From Salinibacillus xinjiangensis (lineage in GTDB: Bacteria > Bacillota > Bacilli > Bacillales > Alkalibacillaceae), in NCBI RefSeq assembly GCF_009649735.1, contig NZ_WJNH01000014.1:1-64000 (forward strand): 64,000 bases of DNA. Reading direction: 5' to 3'. Position 1 is the stretch's first letter. Each line of letters starts with the position of its first letter. A program made the translations under genes and the position numbers. The notes under the pieces are model-generated. The model was not told where the DNA came from, made no database searches, and saw only the letters and a program-made list of their open reading frames with translations. Positions 39,518 through 49,860 of the stretch are shown here, piece by piece.

Positions 39518-40894
39518 GTGGATACAGATACAATTTCGGCTATATCTACCCCAATTGGTGAAGGTGCTATAGCAATTGTTCGGTTAAGTGGAGAAAATGC
39601 AGTTTCCATTGCTAATCAAGTATTTCAGGGCAAGGATCTCGAGGAATTATCTTCACATACCATTCATTATGGGAAATTAATTGATCCTGAAACTGATGAG
39701 CTTGTGGAAGAAGTTATGGTAACGGTTATGCGAGGTCCCAAAACCTTTACTCGAGAGGATATTGTGGAAATCAACTGTCATGGAGGGCTCGTATCTGTTA
39801 ATCGGGTTTTGGAGCTTGTGCTATCAAATGGGGCAAGGTTAGCTGAGCCTGGTGAATTTACAAAAAGAGCTTTTCTAAATGGACGAATTGATTTATCTCA
39901 AGCAGAAGCTGTTATGGATCTCATTCGTGCGAAAACAGATCGTGCAATGAATATAGCTCTTAAGCAAATGGATGGACGTTTATCAATGCTGATTCAAACT
40001 CTCCGCCAAGAATTGTTGGAAACTGTTGCGCATGTTGAAGTGAACATTGATTATCCTGAATATGATGATGTTGAAGAAATGACCAACAGAATACTGATAG
40101 AAAAATCCAAGAAGGTACTAGAGCAAATTGAACAATTACTAGAAACTGCAAAACAAGGGAAGATATTACGAGAAGGGATTGCAACCGCGATTATTGGGAG
40201 ACCGAATGTGGGGAAATCCTCTTTATTGAATGCATTAGCTCATGAAAATAAAGCTATTGTTACGGAAATCCCAGGTACCACAAGGGATGTTATTGAGGAA
40301 TATGTCAATGTACGTGGTGTACCCCTTAGATTAGTGGATACAGCAGGAATTCGTGATACAGAAGATATTGTAGAGAAAATAGGTGTGGAACGCTCACGCC
40401 AGGTTTTAAAAGAGGCAGACTTAATCTTACTTGTTTTAAACTATGGTGATGAGTTTACAGAAGAAGACAAACGCTTATTTGAGGCTGCCAAAGGTATGGA
40501 TAAGGTGGTCATTATTAATAAAACAGACCTTCCGCAAAAATTAGATTTAGAAGAGGTTAGACAAGTAGCTGGTGATGTCCCGATTATTCAATCAGCCATC
40601 ATTAAGGAAAAGGGAATTGACGAAATTGAAGCCGCTATTGCCAATTTATTTTTCGAAGGGGATTTAAATACGGCAGATTTAACCTATGTTTCAAATGCTC
40701 GTCACATTCAACTTCTAAAAAGTGCAAGAAATGCTTTACAAGAGGCGATGGACGGTATGGAAGCAGGATTACCGATTGATATTGTACAAATTGATGTAAC
40801 CAGAACGTGGGAGATTTTAGGTGAAATTATCGGAGACACTGTACAAGAAAGTTTGATTGATCAGTTGTTTTCACAATTCTGCTTAGGTAAATAA
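39518..40894 (+). CDS. mnmE: tRNA modification GTPase MnmE
   Basis: With MnmG it installs the (carboxymethyl)aminomethyl group at U34 of several tRNAs. The 458-aa protein has an N-terminal tetrahydrofolate-binding domain, a helical domain and an inserted G domain with [13 protein letters not shown] and NKTD. The C-terminal Cys motif is FCLGK. The start is a GTG behind GAGGTG. It precedes mnmG by 24 nt. Confidence 0.98.
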   Translation: MDTDTISAISTPIGEGAIAIVRLSGENAVSIANQVFQGKDLEELSSHTIHYGKLIDPETDELVEEVMVTVMRGPKTFTREDIVEINCHGGLVSVNRVLELVLSNGARLAEPGEFTKRAFLNGRIDLSQAEAVMDLIRAKTDRAMNIALKQMDGRLSMLIQTLRQELLETVAHVEVNIDYPEYDDVEEMTNRILIEKSKKVLEQIEQLLETAKQGKILREGIATAIIGRPNVGKSSLLNALAHENKAIVTEIPGTTRDVIEEYVNVRGVPLRLVDTAGIRDTEDIVEKIGVERSRQVLKEADLILLVLNYGDEFTEEDKRLFEAAKGMDKVVIINKTDLPQKLDLEEVRQVAGDVPIIQSAIIKEKGIDEIEAAIANLFFEGDLNTADLTYVSNARHIQLLKSARNALQEAMDGMEAGLPIDIVQIDVTRTWEILGEIIGDTVQESLIDQLFSQFCLGK

Positions 40895-40918
40895 CAGTCA
40901 GTAAGGAGCGAAAATAAT

Positions 40919-42805
40919 ATGTATGAAGCGGGAAATTATGACGTTATCGTTATTGGCGCAGGGCATGCTGGTGTAGAAGCAGGTATTGCTGCCGCCAAAC
41001 GGGGCGCTAACACCTTAATGTTAACGTTAAATTTAGATTTGATTGCCTTTATGCCATGTAACCCATCAATTGGTGGACCGGCAAAGGGAGTAGTGGTTAG
41101 AGAGATTGATGCACTTGGAGGACAAATGGGGAAAAATATTGATAAGACCCATATCCAAATGCGTTTGTTAAACACGAGTAAAGGACCAGCAGTAAGAGCA
41201 CTCAGAGCTCAAGCTGATAAAGTGCTATACCAATCTGAAATGAAAAAAACACTGGAAAACCAAGAGAATTTAACACTTAGACAGGGAATGGTTGAAAAAA
41301 TACTTGTTGAAGATGGAGTTTGCCAAGGCGTAGTGACTGAAACAAAGGCCGTTTACCGTGCCAAAACCGTGATTGTGACAACAGGAACATTTATGCGAGG
41401 GAAGGTTCTTATTGGGGATATATCTTATGCGAGTGGACCTAATAATCAGCGCCCAACCATTACTTTATCAGAACAATTAGAGGAGCTTGGCTTTGATATT
41501 GTTCGTTTTAAAACAGGGACCCCTCCACGAGTAAACAGTCATACGATTGATTATTCTAAAACGGAAATTCAACCTGGTGAAGATGAACCAAGAGCCTTTT
41601 CATATGAAACAACAGAGTTTATTACTGATCAACTGCCTTGTTGGTTAACGTATACAGGTGAATTTACTCATCAGATTATTGATGATAATTTGAATCGCTC
41701 TGCTATGTATTCAGGGGCGGTTAAAGGAACGGGGCCAAGGTATTGTCCATCTATTGAAGATAAAATCGTTCGTTTTCATGATAAACCGCGACACCAAATT
41801 TTCCTTGAACCCGAGGGAAGAAACACAGAGGAGGTTTATGTCCAAGGTTTATCTACTTCATTACCAGAAGACGTACAAAAGAAAATGTTAGAAACAATCC
41901 CAGGGCTTGAGAAAGCAGAAATTATGCGAGCGGGTTATGCAATTGAGTATGATGCTATTGTGCCTACTCAATTATGGCCTACACTAGAAACCAAGAAAAT
42001 TGAAGGATTATTTACTGCGGGACAAATTAACGGAACATCTGGTTATGAAGAGGCAGCAGCTCAAGGGATTATGGCTGGTATTAATGCCGCTGCAAAAGCA
42101 TTGGATAAAGAAACTCTCATTTTGGATCGTTCACAGGCATATATCGGGGTTCTAATTGATGATTTAGTAACAAAAGGCACCAATGAGCCCTATCGTTTAC
42201 TAACTTCACGGGCGGAATATCGTTTGATTTTACGTCATGATAATGCTGATTTAAGATTAACGGAAATCGGCTATAAATTAGGGACAATATCAGATGAACG
42301 CTATCAAAAGTTCATAGCCAAAAAACGATTAATTGAAGAGGAAAAGAAAAGATTACGAAAGGTAATTATAAAGCCTTCAGAAGCCGTTCAAAGTGTCATT
42401 AGAGAATCTGGAGGTAAAGAACTAAGGGAAGCGGTCAGTGCTGCAGATCTGTTAAAACGTCCTGAAATCACGTATCAAGTTATTAAAGGGCTAACAGAAC
42501 CTGAAGAAGCTTTACCTGTTGATGTGGAAGAACAAGTCGAGATTCAAATAAAGTATGAAGGATATATTGCAAAATCACGTCAACAAATTGAAAAAATGCA
42601 AAAGATGGATAATAAAACCATTCCAGAAAATATTGATTACGATGCCATTCAAGGTATTGCTACAGAAGCAAAGGAAAAGCTTAAAGAGGTAAGACCATTA
42701 TCGGTAGGGCAAGCATCAAGAATTTCTGGAGTTAATCCTTCAGATATATCGATTTTACTTGTATATATCGAGCAAGGAAAAGTGGCACGGGTTTCAAATG
42801 ATTAA
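40919..42805 (+). CDS. mnmG: tRNA uridine modification enzyme MnmG (GidA)
   Basis: FAD-dependent partner of MnmE in U34 modification. The 628-aa protein has the dinucleotide-binding motif [17 protein letters not shown], the conserved [10 protein letters not shown] and FKTGTPPR blocks, and the C-terminal MnmE-binding helical domain with [10 protein letters not shown]. Second gene of mnmE-mnmG-rsmG-noc, the conserved order. Confidence 0.98.
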   Translation: MYEAGNYDVIVIGAGHAGVEAGIAAAKRGANTLMLTLNLDLIAFMPCNPSIGGPAKGVVVREIDALGGQMGKNIDKTHIQMRLLNTSKGPAVRALRAQADKVLYQSEMKKTLENQENLTLRQGMVEKILVEDGVCQGVVTETKAVYRAKTVIVTTGTFMRGKVLIGDISYASGPNNQRPTITLSEQLEELGFDIVRFKTGTPPRVNSHTIDYSKTEIQPGEDEPRAFSYETTEFITDQLPCWLTYTGEFTHQIIDDNLNRSAMYSGAVKGTGPRYCPSIEDKIVRFHDKPRHQIFLEPEGRNTEEVYVQGLSTSLPEDVQKKMLETIPGLEKAEIMRAGYAIEYDAIVPTQLWPTLETKKIEGLFTAGQINGTSGYEEAAAQGIMAGINAAAKALDKETLILDRSQAYIGVLIDDLVTKGTNEPYRLLTSRAEYRLILRHDNADLRLTEIGYKLGTISDERYQKFIAKKRLIEEEKKRLRKVIIKPSEAVQSVIRESGGKELREAVSAADLLKRPEITYQVIKGLTEPEEALPVDVEEQVEIQIKYEGYIAKSRQQIEKMQKMDNKTIPENIDYDAIQGIATEAKEKLKEVRPLSVGQASRISGVNPSDISILLVYIEQGKVARVSND

Positions 42806-42820
42806 GAGGAGTTTATTTAT

Positions 42821-43537
42821 ATGGATAAACAAACATTTCGGCAATCATTACTAGAAAAAGGAATCGAAGTAAGCGAACAACAAATGGAACAATTTTCCAT
42901 ATACTATCATACACTCGTGGAATGGAATGAAAAAATGAATTTAACCTCCATTACAGATGAAGAAGAGGTGTATTTAAAGCATTTCTATGACTCCATTTCA
43001 GCAGCTTTTTACTTTGATTTTCAAAAAGTGACAACATTATGCGATGTAGGAGCGGGGGCAGGTTTTCCTTCCCTACCGATTAAAATTATATTTCCTCATT
43101 TAGAGGTGACGATTGTTGATTCTTTAAATAAGCGTATTACTTTTCTTGAACATTTAGCCAATCAGTTAAAGCTAGATAAAGTCACTTTTTATCACGACCG
43201 AGCTGAGATCTTTGGGAGAAATAAGCAGCATCGTGAGCAATATGATGTGGTCTCTGCCCGTGCCGTTGCCAGAATGTCAGTGTTGAGTGAATTATGTCTC
43301 CCACTTACAAAAGTGGGAGGAACCTTTTTAGCCATGAAAGGGGCTAAATTTAAAGAGGAAGAGCGAGAGTCGAAGAAGGCAGTTCAAATTTTAGGAGGGG
43401 AATGGAAAGATGTTTTTTCCTTTCAATTGCCCGAGGAAGATAGTATGAGATACATGGCCATCATCGATAAAATGAAATCAACACCCAAGGCTTATCCGCG
43501 AAAACCAGGGACACCGAATAAAAATCCTATTGTTTAA
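42821..43537 (+). CDS. rsmG: 16S rRNA (guanine-N7) methyltransferase RsmG
   Basis: SAM-dependent methylation of G527 in 16S rRNA. The 238-aa protein has the SAM-binding motif [16 protein letters not shown] and the downstream [12 protein letters not shown] and [13 protein letters not shown] blocks. The C-terminal [13 protein letters not shown] is a strong family mark. It follows mnmG by 15 nt. Confidence 0.98.
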   Translation: MDKQTFRQSLLEKGIEVSEQQMEQFSIYYHTLVEWNEKMNLTSITDEEEVYLKHFYDSISAAFYFDFQKVTTLCDVGAGAGFPSLPIKIIFPHLEVTIVDSLNKRITFLEHLANQLKLDKVTFYHDRAEIFGRNKQHREQYDVVSARAVARMSVLSELCLPLTKVGGTFLAMKGAKFKEEERESKKAVQILGGEWKDVFSFQLPEEDSMRYMAIIDKMKSTPKAYPRKPGTPNKNPIV

Positions 43538-43590
43538 TTTTCACAATCCCTGTTATCCTGTTTATTATATGGTAAAATGAAAGTACTGAG

Positions 43591-43785
43591 ATATTTTATG
43601 AATCACTTCTTTCCTTAGGATCATCAACATTTGCAGAGGCTAAAGCTTATGAAGACGGCGTTTTTTACTTGATCATCTGAGCACTTATATCATGGTTTAT
43701 TCAACGCCTTGAGACTGGTCGAGCCAAAATGTTTCACGTGAAACATCTGCAGGAATCAATGAGTAAAATCACGAAGTCTTTTTAA
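43591..43785 (+). pseudogene. Possible remnant of a membrane-protein gene (weak)
   Basis: The spacer between rsmG and noc can be read in one frame as a peptide of about 64 codons interrupted by one TGA (43678-43680). It includes hydrophobic YEDGVFYLII before the stop and ALISWFIQRLE after it, ending at TAA 43783-43785. It resembles the C-terminal end of an ABC-transporter permease in character only. There is no start codon with a ribosome-binding site. The frame passes through parS. It may be coincidence. Confidence 0.22.
43730..43745. other. parS site 1
   Basis: The perfect 16-bp palindrome TGTTTCACGTGAAACA, the consensus centromere site bound by Spo0J (ParB), 73 bp upstream of noc. Confidence 0.97.
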
Positions 43786-43817
43786 TAGGGATTGTCAAAA
43801 GAAGGTGGTGTAAGGGG

Positions 43818-44675
43818 ATGCATCCGTTTAATCGTTTTTTTGGTGTGAGTGAAAAACAAACAGCCGAAAAAAAGGGACAAGCTACTCATCAGGATGAGGT
43901 TATTCAAATACCAGTTGTGGAAATACAACCCAACCAGTATCAACCTCGGTCCATTTTTAGTGATGAGAAAATTGAAGAACTGGCTCAAACGATTCGAACC
44001 CATGGTATGATTCAGCCTATCGTGGTCCGAAAATCGGAAAACCCTAGTGTAAAGTATGAATTAATTGCCGGAGAAAGAAGATGGAGAGCCGCACAGCATT
44101 TAAATTGGGAACACATACCTGCCATTATTAAGGAAATGACCGATACGGAAACAGCCTCCGTCGCGTTAATTGAGAATTTACAAAGAGAAGAATTAACGGT
44201 GATTGAAGAAGCGATTGCCTATGCACAGCTCCTTGAAATGCATGAATTAACTCAAGAAGCTTTGGCCCAGAGGTTGGGGAAAAGTCAATCGACCGTTGCT
44301 AATAAGCTCAGATTGTTAAAGCTACCTGAGCCCATTCAACAAGCTGTGTTAAATAAACAAATTACAGAACGTCATGCACGGGCTTTAATCGGTCTAAAGG
44401 ATGCTGGAAAGCAGGTTAAACTACTAGAAGAAATACTAGAAAAAGAATTAAATGTGAAACAAACGGAAATGCGTGTTGAACAAATTGAAAATCCAAAACC
44501 GAAAAAACGTGCAAAGCCGAAAATTAGAGGCTTTAATAAAGATGTTCGAATTGCCATGAACACAATTCGCCAATCCATACATATGGTGAACGATTCTGGT
44601 ATTAACTTAGAAACAGATGAAGAAGAATTGGACGATTACTACCAATTAACAATTAAAATTCCTAAAAAGAAGTGA
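43818..44675 (+). CDS. noc: Nucleoid occlusion protein Noc
   Basis: A ParB-family CTPase that binds Noc sites and the membrane and blocks division over the nucleoid. The 285-aa protein starts with an amphipathic [14 protein letters not shown] helix like the Noc membrane anchor. It has the CTPase motifs GERRWRAA and ENLQREEL and a helix-turn-helix. The DNA-specificity positions read Gln157, Lys163, Lys168 and Arg185, the Q/K/K/R set known for Noc as opposed to ParB. It lies between rsmG and soj, as in B. subtilis. I found no clear Noc-binding site in the window. Confidence 0.95.
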   Translation: MHPFNRFFGVSEKQTAEKKGQATHQDEVIQIPVVEIQPNQYQPRSIFSDEKIEELAQTIRTHGMIQPIVVRKSENPSVKYELIAGERRWRAAQHLNWEHIPAIIKEMTDTETASVALIENLQREELTVIEEAIAYAQLLEMHELTQEALAQRLGKSQSTVANKLRLLKLPEPIQQAVLNKQITERHARALIGLKDAGKQVKLLEEILEKELNVKQTEMRVEQIENPKPKKRAKPKIRGFNKDVRIAMNTIRQSIHMVNDSGINLETDEEELDDYYQLTIKIPKKK

Positions 44676-44689
44676 TAGAATAATAGATA

Positions 44690-44719
44690 GACCCCATCTA
44701 CAGTAGGTGGGCGTTTTTT
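44690..44719 (+). terminator. Terminator of noc
   Basis: CCCATCTA pairs with TAGGTGGG (one G-U) around a 3-nt loop, with a tail CGTTTTTT. Confidence 0.75.
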
Positions 44720-44796
44720 CTACGTTTTAAAGAAATAGGTAAAATGAATCATTGAGTCAAGAGAGGACTTAATGAAAAATAGAGGTAGGTGGCATC

Positions 44797-45570
44797 ATGG
44801 GAAAAGTCATTTCAGTAGCAAACCAAAAGGGCGGTGTTGGGAAAACCACAACAGCGGTTAACTTAAGTGCCTCATTAGCTGAATTAGGACATAAAGTCCT
44901 GCTTGTTGACACTGACCCCCAAGGCAATGCTACGAGTGGCGTTGGTATTGATAAGGCTGATATGGATCAATGCATCTATAATGTCTTAATAGAAGATTTG
45001 CAGGCGGAAGAGGTCTGTGTTCCAACGAATGCAGAAAACTTATCCTGTATTCCCGCGACGATACAGTTAGCGGGAGCAGAGGTAGAATTAGTTCCAACCA
45101 TTTCTCGGGAAGTTCGTTTGAAGAAAGCGTTGGATCCCATCAAAGATCAATATGACTATGTTGTGATTGATTGCCCACCATCATTAGGCTTACTCACAAT
45201 CAATGCTTTAACCGCATCTGATGCAGTCTTAATTCCAGTACAATGTGAGTACTACGCTTTGGAGGGACTTAGCCAGCTGTTAAATACAGTAAGGTTAGTA
45301 CAAAAGCATTTAAATAAAACCTTAATGATCGAAGGTGTCTTGTTAACCATGCTCGATGCAAGAACTAATTTAGGTCTCCAGGTTATTGAAGAAGTGAAGA
45401 AGTATTTTCAGGATAAAGTCTTTCAATCTATCATTCCCCGTAATGTTCGATTGGGAGAGGCACCTAGTCATGGTGAACCGATTACGAAATATGATCCGAA
45501 ATCACGAGGTGCAGAAGTTTATTATGAACTAGCGAAGGAAGTGATGGCCAATGGCGCGAGGGTTGGGTAA
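44797..45570 (+). CDS. soj: Chromosome partitioning ATPase Soj (ParA)
   Basis: A deviant-Walker ParA ATPase that moves origins with Spo0J and, as monomer or dimer, inhibits or activates DnaA. The 257-aa protein has the deviant Walker A KGGVGKTT, the switch region DTDPQGNAT and VIDCPPSLG. It overlaps spo0J by 20 nt, so the two are translationally coupled. Confidence 0.98.
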   Translation: MGKVISVANQKGGVGKTTTAVNLSASLAELGHKVLLVDTDPQGNATSGVGIDKADMDQCIYNVLIEDLQAEEVCVPTNAENLSCIPATIQLAGAEVELVPTISREVRLKKALDPIKDQYDYVVIDCPPSLGLLTINALTASDAVLIPVQCEYYALEGLSQLLNTVRLVQKHLNKTLMIEGVLLTMLDARTNLGLQVIEEVKKYFQDKVFQSIIPRNVRLGEAPSHGEPITKYDPKSRGAEVYYELAKEVMANGARVG

Positions 45571-46399
45571 AGGACTTGGTTCGTTTTTTCCGGAAGTAGA
45601 TGTAGACCTTAATGATGAGTCTGTGAAAGAAATTCCTATACAACAATGTCGTCCCAATCCCTATCAGCCTCGTAAAACATTTCAGGCGGATGCCATTGAA
45701 GAACTGAAGGAATCGATTGTACAGCATGGAATCTTGCAACCTATTATTTTACGTACAAGTATTAAAGGATACGAGATTGTTGTAGGGGAACGCCGTTTTC
45801 GAGCTGCAAAAGAAGCAGGTCTTGAAACCATTCCAGCTGTCATTCGTGACTTAAGTGATGAGCAGATGATGGAATTAGCCTTGCTTGAAAATTTGCAAAG
45901 GGAAGATTTAACGCCGATAGAAGAGGCCCAAGCTTATGATCGCTTAATGAATGAGCTCGGCATCACACAGGAAACGTTAGCTCAACGCCTAGGGAAAAGT
46001 AGGCCACATATTGCAAACCTTGTTCGTTTATTATCTCTTCCTGAAAGTGTGACAGCTTTGATTAACAATCGGGAGCTATCGATGGGACATGGGAGAGCTT
46101 TATTGGGCTTAAAGGATCAAGAAAAACTGCCTTTAATTGTGAACAAAATTCGCAAGGAGAACTTGAATGTCCGCCAAGTCGAGATGCTCATTTCAAATTT
46201 AAACGAAAAAGTAATCAAAAATAAACCGAAAAAAGAAAAAAAGGATATATTTATTCAAGCGAAGGAATCGGAATTACGAGAACACTTCGGGACCAATGTT
46301 TCGATTCAAAAAGGAAAGCGTAAAGGGAAAATAGAAATTGAATTTTTTAATCAGGAAGATTTAGATCGTATTATGATGCTTTTAAAGAACAATTCATAA
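45551..46399 (+). CDS. spo0J: Chromosome partitioning protein Spo0J (ParB)
   Basis: A CTP-dependent DNA clamp that loads at parS, spreads and recruits SMC. The 282-aa protein has GERRFRAA and ENLQREDL CTPase motifs, a helix-turn-helix with GKSRPHIAN and MGHGRAL (the Arg and Gly of ParB rather than the Gln and Arg of Noc), and a C-terminal dimerisation domain. Three parS sites lie within 6.4 kb around it. A terminator follows. Confidence 0.98.
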   Translation: MARGLGKGLGSFFPEVDVDLNDESVKEIPIQQCRPNPYQPRKTFQADAIEELKESIVQHGILQPIILRTSIKGYEIVVGERRFRAAKEAGLETIPAVIRDLSDEQMMELALLENLQREDLTPIEEAQAYDRLMNELGITQETLAQRLGKSRPHIANLVRLLSLPESVTALINNRELSMGHGRALLGLKDQEKLPLIVNKIRKENLNVRQVEMLISNLNEKVIKNKPKKEKKDIFIQAKESELREHFGTNVSIQKGKRKGKIEIEFFNQEDLDRIMMLLKNNS

Positions 46400-46407
46400 C
46401 GATAGGT

Positions 46408-46447
46408 GAGCTGGTTGATGAAATAAATCAGCCAGCTTTTTTATTTT
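46408..46447 (+). terminator. Terminator of soj-spo0J
   Basis: AGCTGGTTGAT pairs with ATCAGCCAGCT (one G-U) and is followed by TTTTTT. Confidence 0.85.
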
Positions 46448-46529
46448 CATTGAAATAAGATCGGAAAGTCACATTTTTGGATGATGCAAAATCAAGAGCC
46501 TTTGACTTAAGGATAAAAGTTGAAGCCAT

Positions 46530-46545
46530 TGTTTCACGTGAAACA
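46530..46545. other. parS site 2
   Basis: A second perfect TGTTTCACGTGAAACA palindrome, between spo0J and the DUF554 gene. Confidence 0.97.
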
Positions 46546-46578
46546 TTAAGGTTCAATGCATGAGAGAGAGGGAATGAA

Positions 46579-47286
46579 ATGGTTTTATTCGGTACACTTA
46601 TGAATGGACTCGGAATCTTAATCGGATCCCTAATCGGCTTATTTTTCACTAAAATTCCCGAACGAATCAAGGAAACCATTATGAGTGGGATTGGTTTAAC
46701 GGTCATTATTATTGGTTTAGATATGGGATTTACCTCTGACCGCATTATTGTCGTCCTTCTCAGCTTATTGACAGGTGCAATCATAGGGGAATGGCTGAGA
46801 CTAGAAGATAAATTGAACGCTCTTGGTGGATGGATTGAATCGAAAGTTCAAAAGCCCACAAATCAGTCCTTAGTGGCCCAAGGATTTGTAACAGCATCTC
46901 TAATATTTGTTATTGGTGCCATGTCCGTAATTGGAGCATTAGATAGTGGACTGAGAGATGACCATGAAATACTATTGACCAAGTCGATGATTGATGGTTT
47001 TGTTGCCTTAGTCTTAACAACGACATTAGGGTTTGGTGTTGTATTTTCCATCATTCCAGTCGTCCTTTATGAGGGATTGATCGCATTATTTGCTACACAA
47101 ATTGAAAGCTGGCTACCTGAGGCCTTTTTAAATACGTTTATTGAAGATATGACAGCTACAGGTGGACTTATGATCTTAGCCATTGGACTAAATCTATTAA
47201 ATGTTACAAACATTCGTGTAGCTAATCTATTACCAATTATTATTACGGTTGGATTGATATCAGCTGTATATTCGTTAATAGTTTAA
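46579..47286 (+). CDS. DUF554 family membrane protein
   Basis: A 235-aa integral membrane protein of the DUF554 family (B. subtilis YdfK type), of unknown function. It opens with MVLFGTLMNGLGILIGSLIGL and has about six or seven hydrophobic segments, with FVIGAMSVIGALDSGL as the most conserved block. It is transcribed singly between parS site 2 and a terminator. Confidence 0.88.
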   Translation: MVLFGTLMNGLGILIGSLIGLFFTKIPERIKETIMSGIGLTVIIIGLDMGFTSDRIIVVLLSLLTGAIIGEWLRLEDKLNALGGWIESKVQKPTNQSLVAQGFVTASLIFVIGAMSVIGALDSGLRDDHEILLTKSMIDGFVALVLTTTLGFGVVFSIIPVVLYEGLIALFATQIESWLPEAFLNTFIEDMTATGGLMILAIGLNLLNVTNIRVANLLPIIITVGLISAVYSLIV

Positions 47287-47297
47287 TAGATTGAAGA

Positions 47298-47334
47298 GAG
47301 CATATGTGTTCAATATAAACGCATATGCTTTTTT
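47298..47334 (+). terminator. Terminator of the DUF554 gene
   Basis: AGCATATG pairs with CATATGCT across a loop of about 15 nt and is followed by TTTTTT. Confidence 0.8.
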
Positions 47335-47358
47335 GAGCTTAGATAGAGAAAGTAATCA

Positions 47359-47970
47359 TTAGTGATTTTCTTCTGTTTCTTTATACTCTGCTTTTACTTC
47401 CTTAATCATAAAATGGTCAAGGTAACGCAGCGATTGAGCGATTTGTTTGGCCATGTTCATAACAATCGATAGACGGGTGTTTTGAAGAACGAAATATTCC
47501 ATGTATCCACTCATATTGACCACGCCACTTATGTATATGTCACCAATATCAGGCAGATGCTTTTGGACTGCTGCACCAGGCTTCATTGAACCAATCCCGG
47601 TAATGATAGATCCTATGGACGACTGTTTACCTAAACACGCATCAATCGCAATGATAAAGGGATTTTGATGACTCTCTTGAATCTTGTTCACGTGCTCAGT
47701 TAAATTTTTTGCATGCACAGGTGAATCAAGGGTTCCATATATTTTGATGTAATGAAGGCTTTTTGCCTGTTCCGTTAATAATGTTCCTACCAAAGGACCG
47801 AGTGAATCACCTGTGGAGCGATCTGTGCCAATACAAACAATAATAAGCTCTTGGCGGTTATGGGGAATCCATTCATAAAGTGTTTTGGCCATCCGGAAAG
47901 CTGACGATTTTTCCGCATAATAAAACCTTTTTTCTTGTTTTTTTGGAAAAAGGATGTCTTTTAGATTCAT
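47359..47970 (-). CDS. yyaC: YyaC family spore protein (DUF1256)
   Basis: A 203-aa protein of the YyaC/DUF1256 family, related to the germination protease GPR by fold and made in the forespore in B. subtilis. Family marks are CIGTDRSTGDSLGPLVG, YGTLDSPVHAKNL and AIDACLGKQSSIGSI. Its substrate is not established. It is on the minus strand against its neighbours, the same relative orientation as in B. subtilis. Confidence 0.93.
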   Translation of the reverse strand: MNLKDILFPKKQEKRFYYAEKSSAFRMAKTLYEWIPHNRQELIIVCIGTDRSTGDSLGPLVGTLLTEQAKSLHYIKIYGTLDSPVHAKNLTEHVNKIQESHQNPFIIAIDACLGKQSSIGSIITGIGSMKPGAAVQKHLPDIGDIYISGVVNMSGYMEYFVLQNTRLSIVMNMAKQIAQSLRYLDHFMIKEVKAEYKETEENH

Positions 47971-48083
47971 AGCCAGTCCTCCGCAATCATAATGGTATTA
48001 GTATACGGAAAACTTTTGATATCTATACGTAAAGTTAGAGGAAAAAATAAATCATTAGGGTTGGAACAAATGGGGGCAAAGAT

Positions 48084-49112
48084 ATGATTAAATCTGGGTT
48101 TAAATGGATGTTTTTAATTATCGGAACTATGGTTGGAGCCGGCTATGCTTCAGGTCGAGAGCTTTGGCAATTTTTTGGCCATGAAAGTGGACTAGCCATT
48201 TTATTGTTTTCCATTATGTTTGGGGTTTGTTGCCATGTCATTTTATCGATTAGCTATGAACAACAAACAGCTCATTATCTACCTGTTTTACGTATCATTG
48301 TAGGGAAGCATTTAACCTCTTTATATGATATTTTAATTCTATTTTATTTGTTTACCACTACCGTCATTATGATGGCGGGAAGTGGGGCAACCTGGCAAGC
48401 CTTTCATTTCTCCTACTGGTGGGGGATTGCGATATTGTGTATTCCATTAATTTTAGCATTTGTATGGGATATTAAAGGTATATTGTCTATGAATAGTTTG
48501 ATTTTACCTCTTCTAATAGGTGGACTTCTTTTTGTATTAGTTTTATTTACACTTGAACAAGAACTGTCTTTATTATCTCATATACACGAGCAAACGAACT
48601 GGGCATCCGCCTTTCCGTTTACAGCTCTTAATATATTACCTCTTGTGGCCGTTTTAGGGGCTGTAGGGAAGCATGTTAGGCACAAAGGGGAGATATGGGT
48701 TGCCAGTATCGGAAGTGCTGCTGTACTGGGCGTTATTTCCTTTATATACAATAGTAGCTTAATCCACATTTCAGAGGAGATCCTTCTTTATGAAATTCCG
48801 TTATTTGCTATTCTGAAGCATTACCCGTATAAAATGTTTATTTTTATTTCATTTTTACTATGGGTCGCCTTATTTACAACAGCTTTATCGAGTGTTTTGG
48901 GTCTCGTGTCTCGAATACAAGAAAAGGTTAGGATGCCTTTATGGCTATTAGCTTTGATTATCATTGGGGTTACCATACCATTTACTAGTTTTGGGTTCGC
49001 GACTCTAATTGAATATTTATATCCTTTATATGGATTGCTGAATCTATATGTTTTATCCGCTATTTTACTCTATCCAATTGCGAATCGATATAAGCACGAT
49101 TTGCGTTATTGA
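48084..49112 (+). CDS. YkvI-like membrane transporter
   Basis: A 342-aa polytopic protein with about ten membrane segments, resembling the YkvI family of APC-superfamily transporters. The N-terminal GTMVGAGYASGRELWQFF block is characteristic. Substrate is unknown. A region of dispersed repeats lies downstream. Confidence 0.82.
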   Translation: MIKSGFKWMFLIIGTMVGAGYASGRELWQFFGHESGLAILLFSIMFGVCCHVILSISYEQQTAHYLPVLRIIVGKHLTSLYDILILFYLFTTTVIMMAGSGATWQAFHFSYWWGIAILCIPLILAFVWDIKGILSMNSLILPLLIGGLLFVLVLFTLEQELSLLSHIHEQTNWASAFPFTALNILPLVAVLGAVGKHVRHKGEIWVASIGSAAVLGVISFIYNSSLIHISEEILLYEIPLFAILKHYPYKMFIFISFLLWVALFTTALSSVLGLVSRIQEKVRMPLWLLALIIIGVTIPFTSFGFATLIEYLYPLYGLLNLYVLSAILLYPIANRYKHDLRY

Positions 49113-49202
49113 AAAATAACGATCGCTTAAACAATATATTACTTTTTGACTAAAAAGATATATACAGCGATGTAATTATTACTATTAAAGTGTTGCTTAA
49201 AT

Positions 49203-49374
49203 TGTTCTGATGAATATTGAGTGCATGCATACCATTCCGGCAGAATACTCCGCTTTCCATGGGCACGGCCTCAGCCTCCTCAGAAGCAAAACCGCTTCTT
49301 GCGGGGGCTTCACCACGTTTCCTCCCATAGGAGTCTCCGTATTGTGCCTCAACTATAGGAGTGTTCTGATGAAT
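49203..49374. repeat. Repeat element A flanked by 13-bp direct repeats
   Basis: A GC-richer block (about 49236-49346, from ACTCCGCTTTCCATGGGCAC to GGAGTCTCCG) resembles a high-copy intergenic repeat common in Bacillaceae. It is bracketed by TGTTCTGATGAAT at 49203-49215 and 49362-49374. No open frame in it is credible. Confidence 0.7.
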
Positions 49375-49399
49375 GCATAGTTAAAAGCTATGGACATAT

Positions 49400-49690
49400 A
49401 AACTGTTTCTCCTCCAAAATGAACAATACTGTTTTTAGCGGAGGAAATTCACTAAGTCTCCTGTGGGAGCAACTGCAGCGAGGGTACTACTTTGTATTGA
49501 CTCCATTGCTCCCTTGCGCCGAGAAAGCCCAATTCGAAGCAATACGAGGGGACGCAGGCGTACACGCTTTTCGAGGATGCTCACCGCTCGCCCGCGGCAA
49601 AGAAGACACTACGAAAACGACCTAAGGGAGTTTGAGTAGATGTCGAACTTGTGCCCTTGGGTGAAAGCGAAGTGTAGATGATTGTGCACT
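49400..49690. repeat. Repeat-like block B, probably degenerate
   Basis: From about 49434 (AGCGGAGGAAATTCACTAAG, then CTCCTGTGGGAGCAACTG) the sequence again looks like a Bacillaceae dispersed intergenic repeat, GC-rich against its surroundings, fading by about 49690. The remaining bases up to yyzM (49691-49850) are AT-rich with nothing recognisable. Confidence 0.55.
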
Positions 49691-49860
49691 CATCTTAAAG
49701 ATCAAGTCACGCTAGAGTTATGCCGCATTTTTTATCTACTCCTAAGTATAAAAGCAACAACGAATAAGAAAACAACAAAAACAAACACGATATTTCCATT
49801 TTACGAAGGAATATTGTATCCTTAGGGTAGAGAATGGTAGGGTTAAGGAGTGAATGGCAG

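Noticed and set aside
43730-43745. Noc-binding site near noc
   Set aside because: The palindrome has the central CACGTG of parS rather than the CCCGGG-type centre of Noc sites.
49419-49625. Open reading frame downstream of the YkvI-like gene
   Set aside because: It lies in repeat-like sequence, lacks a ribosome-binding site and has no plausible protein character.
49203-49690. CRISPR array or attachment site in the repeat-rich spacer
   Set aside because: There are only two 13-bp direct repeats and no regular spacer units, cas genes or integrase.
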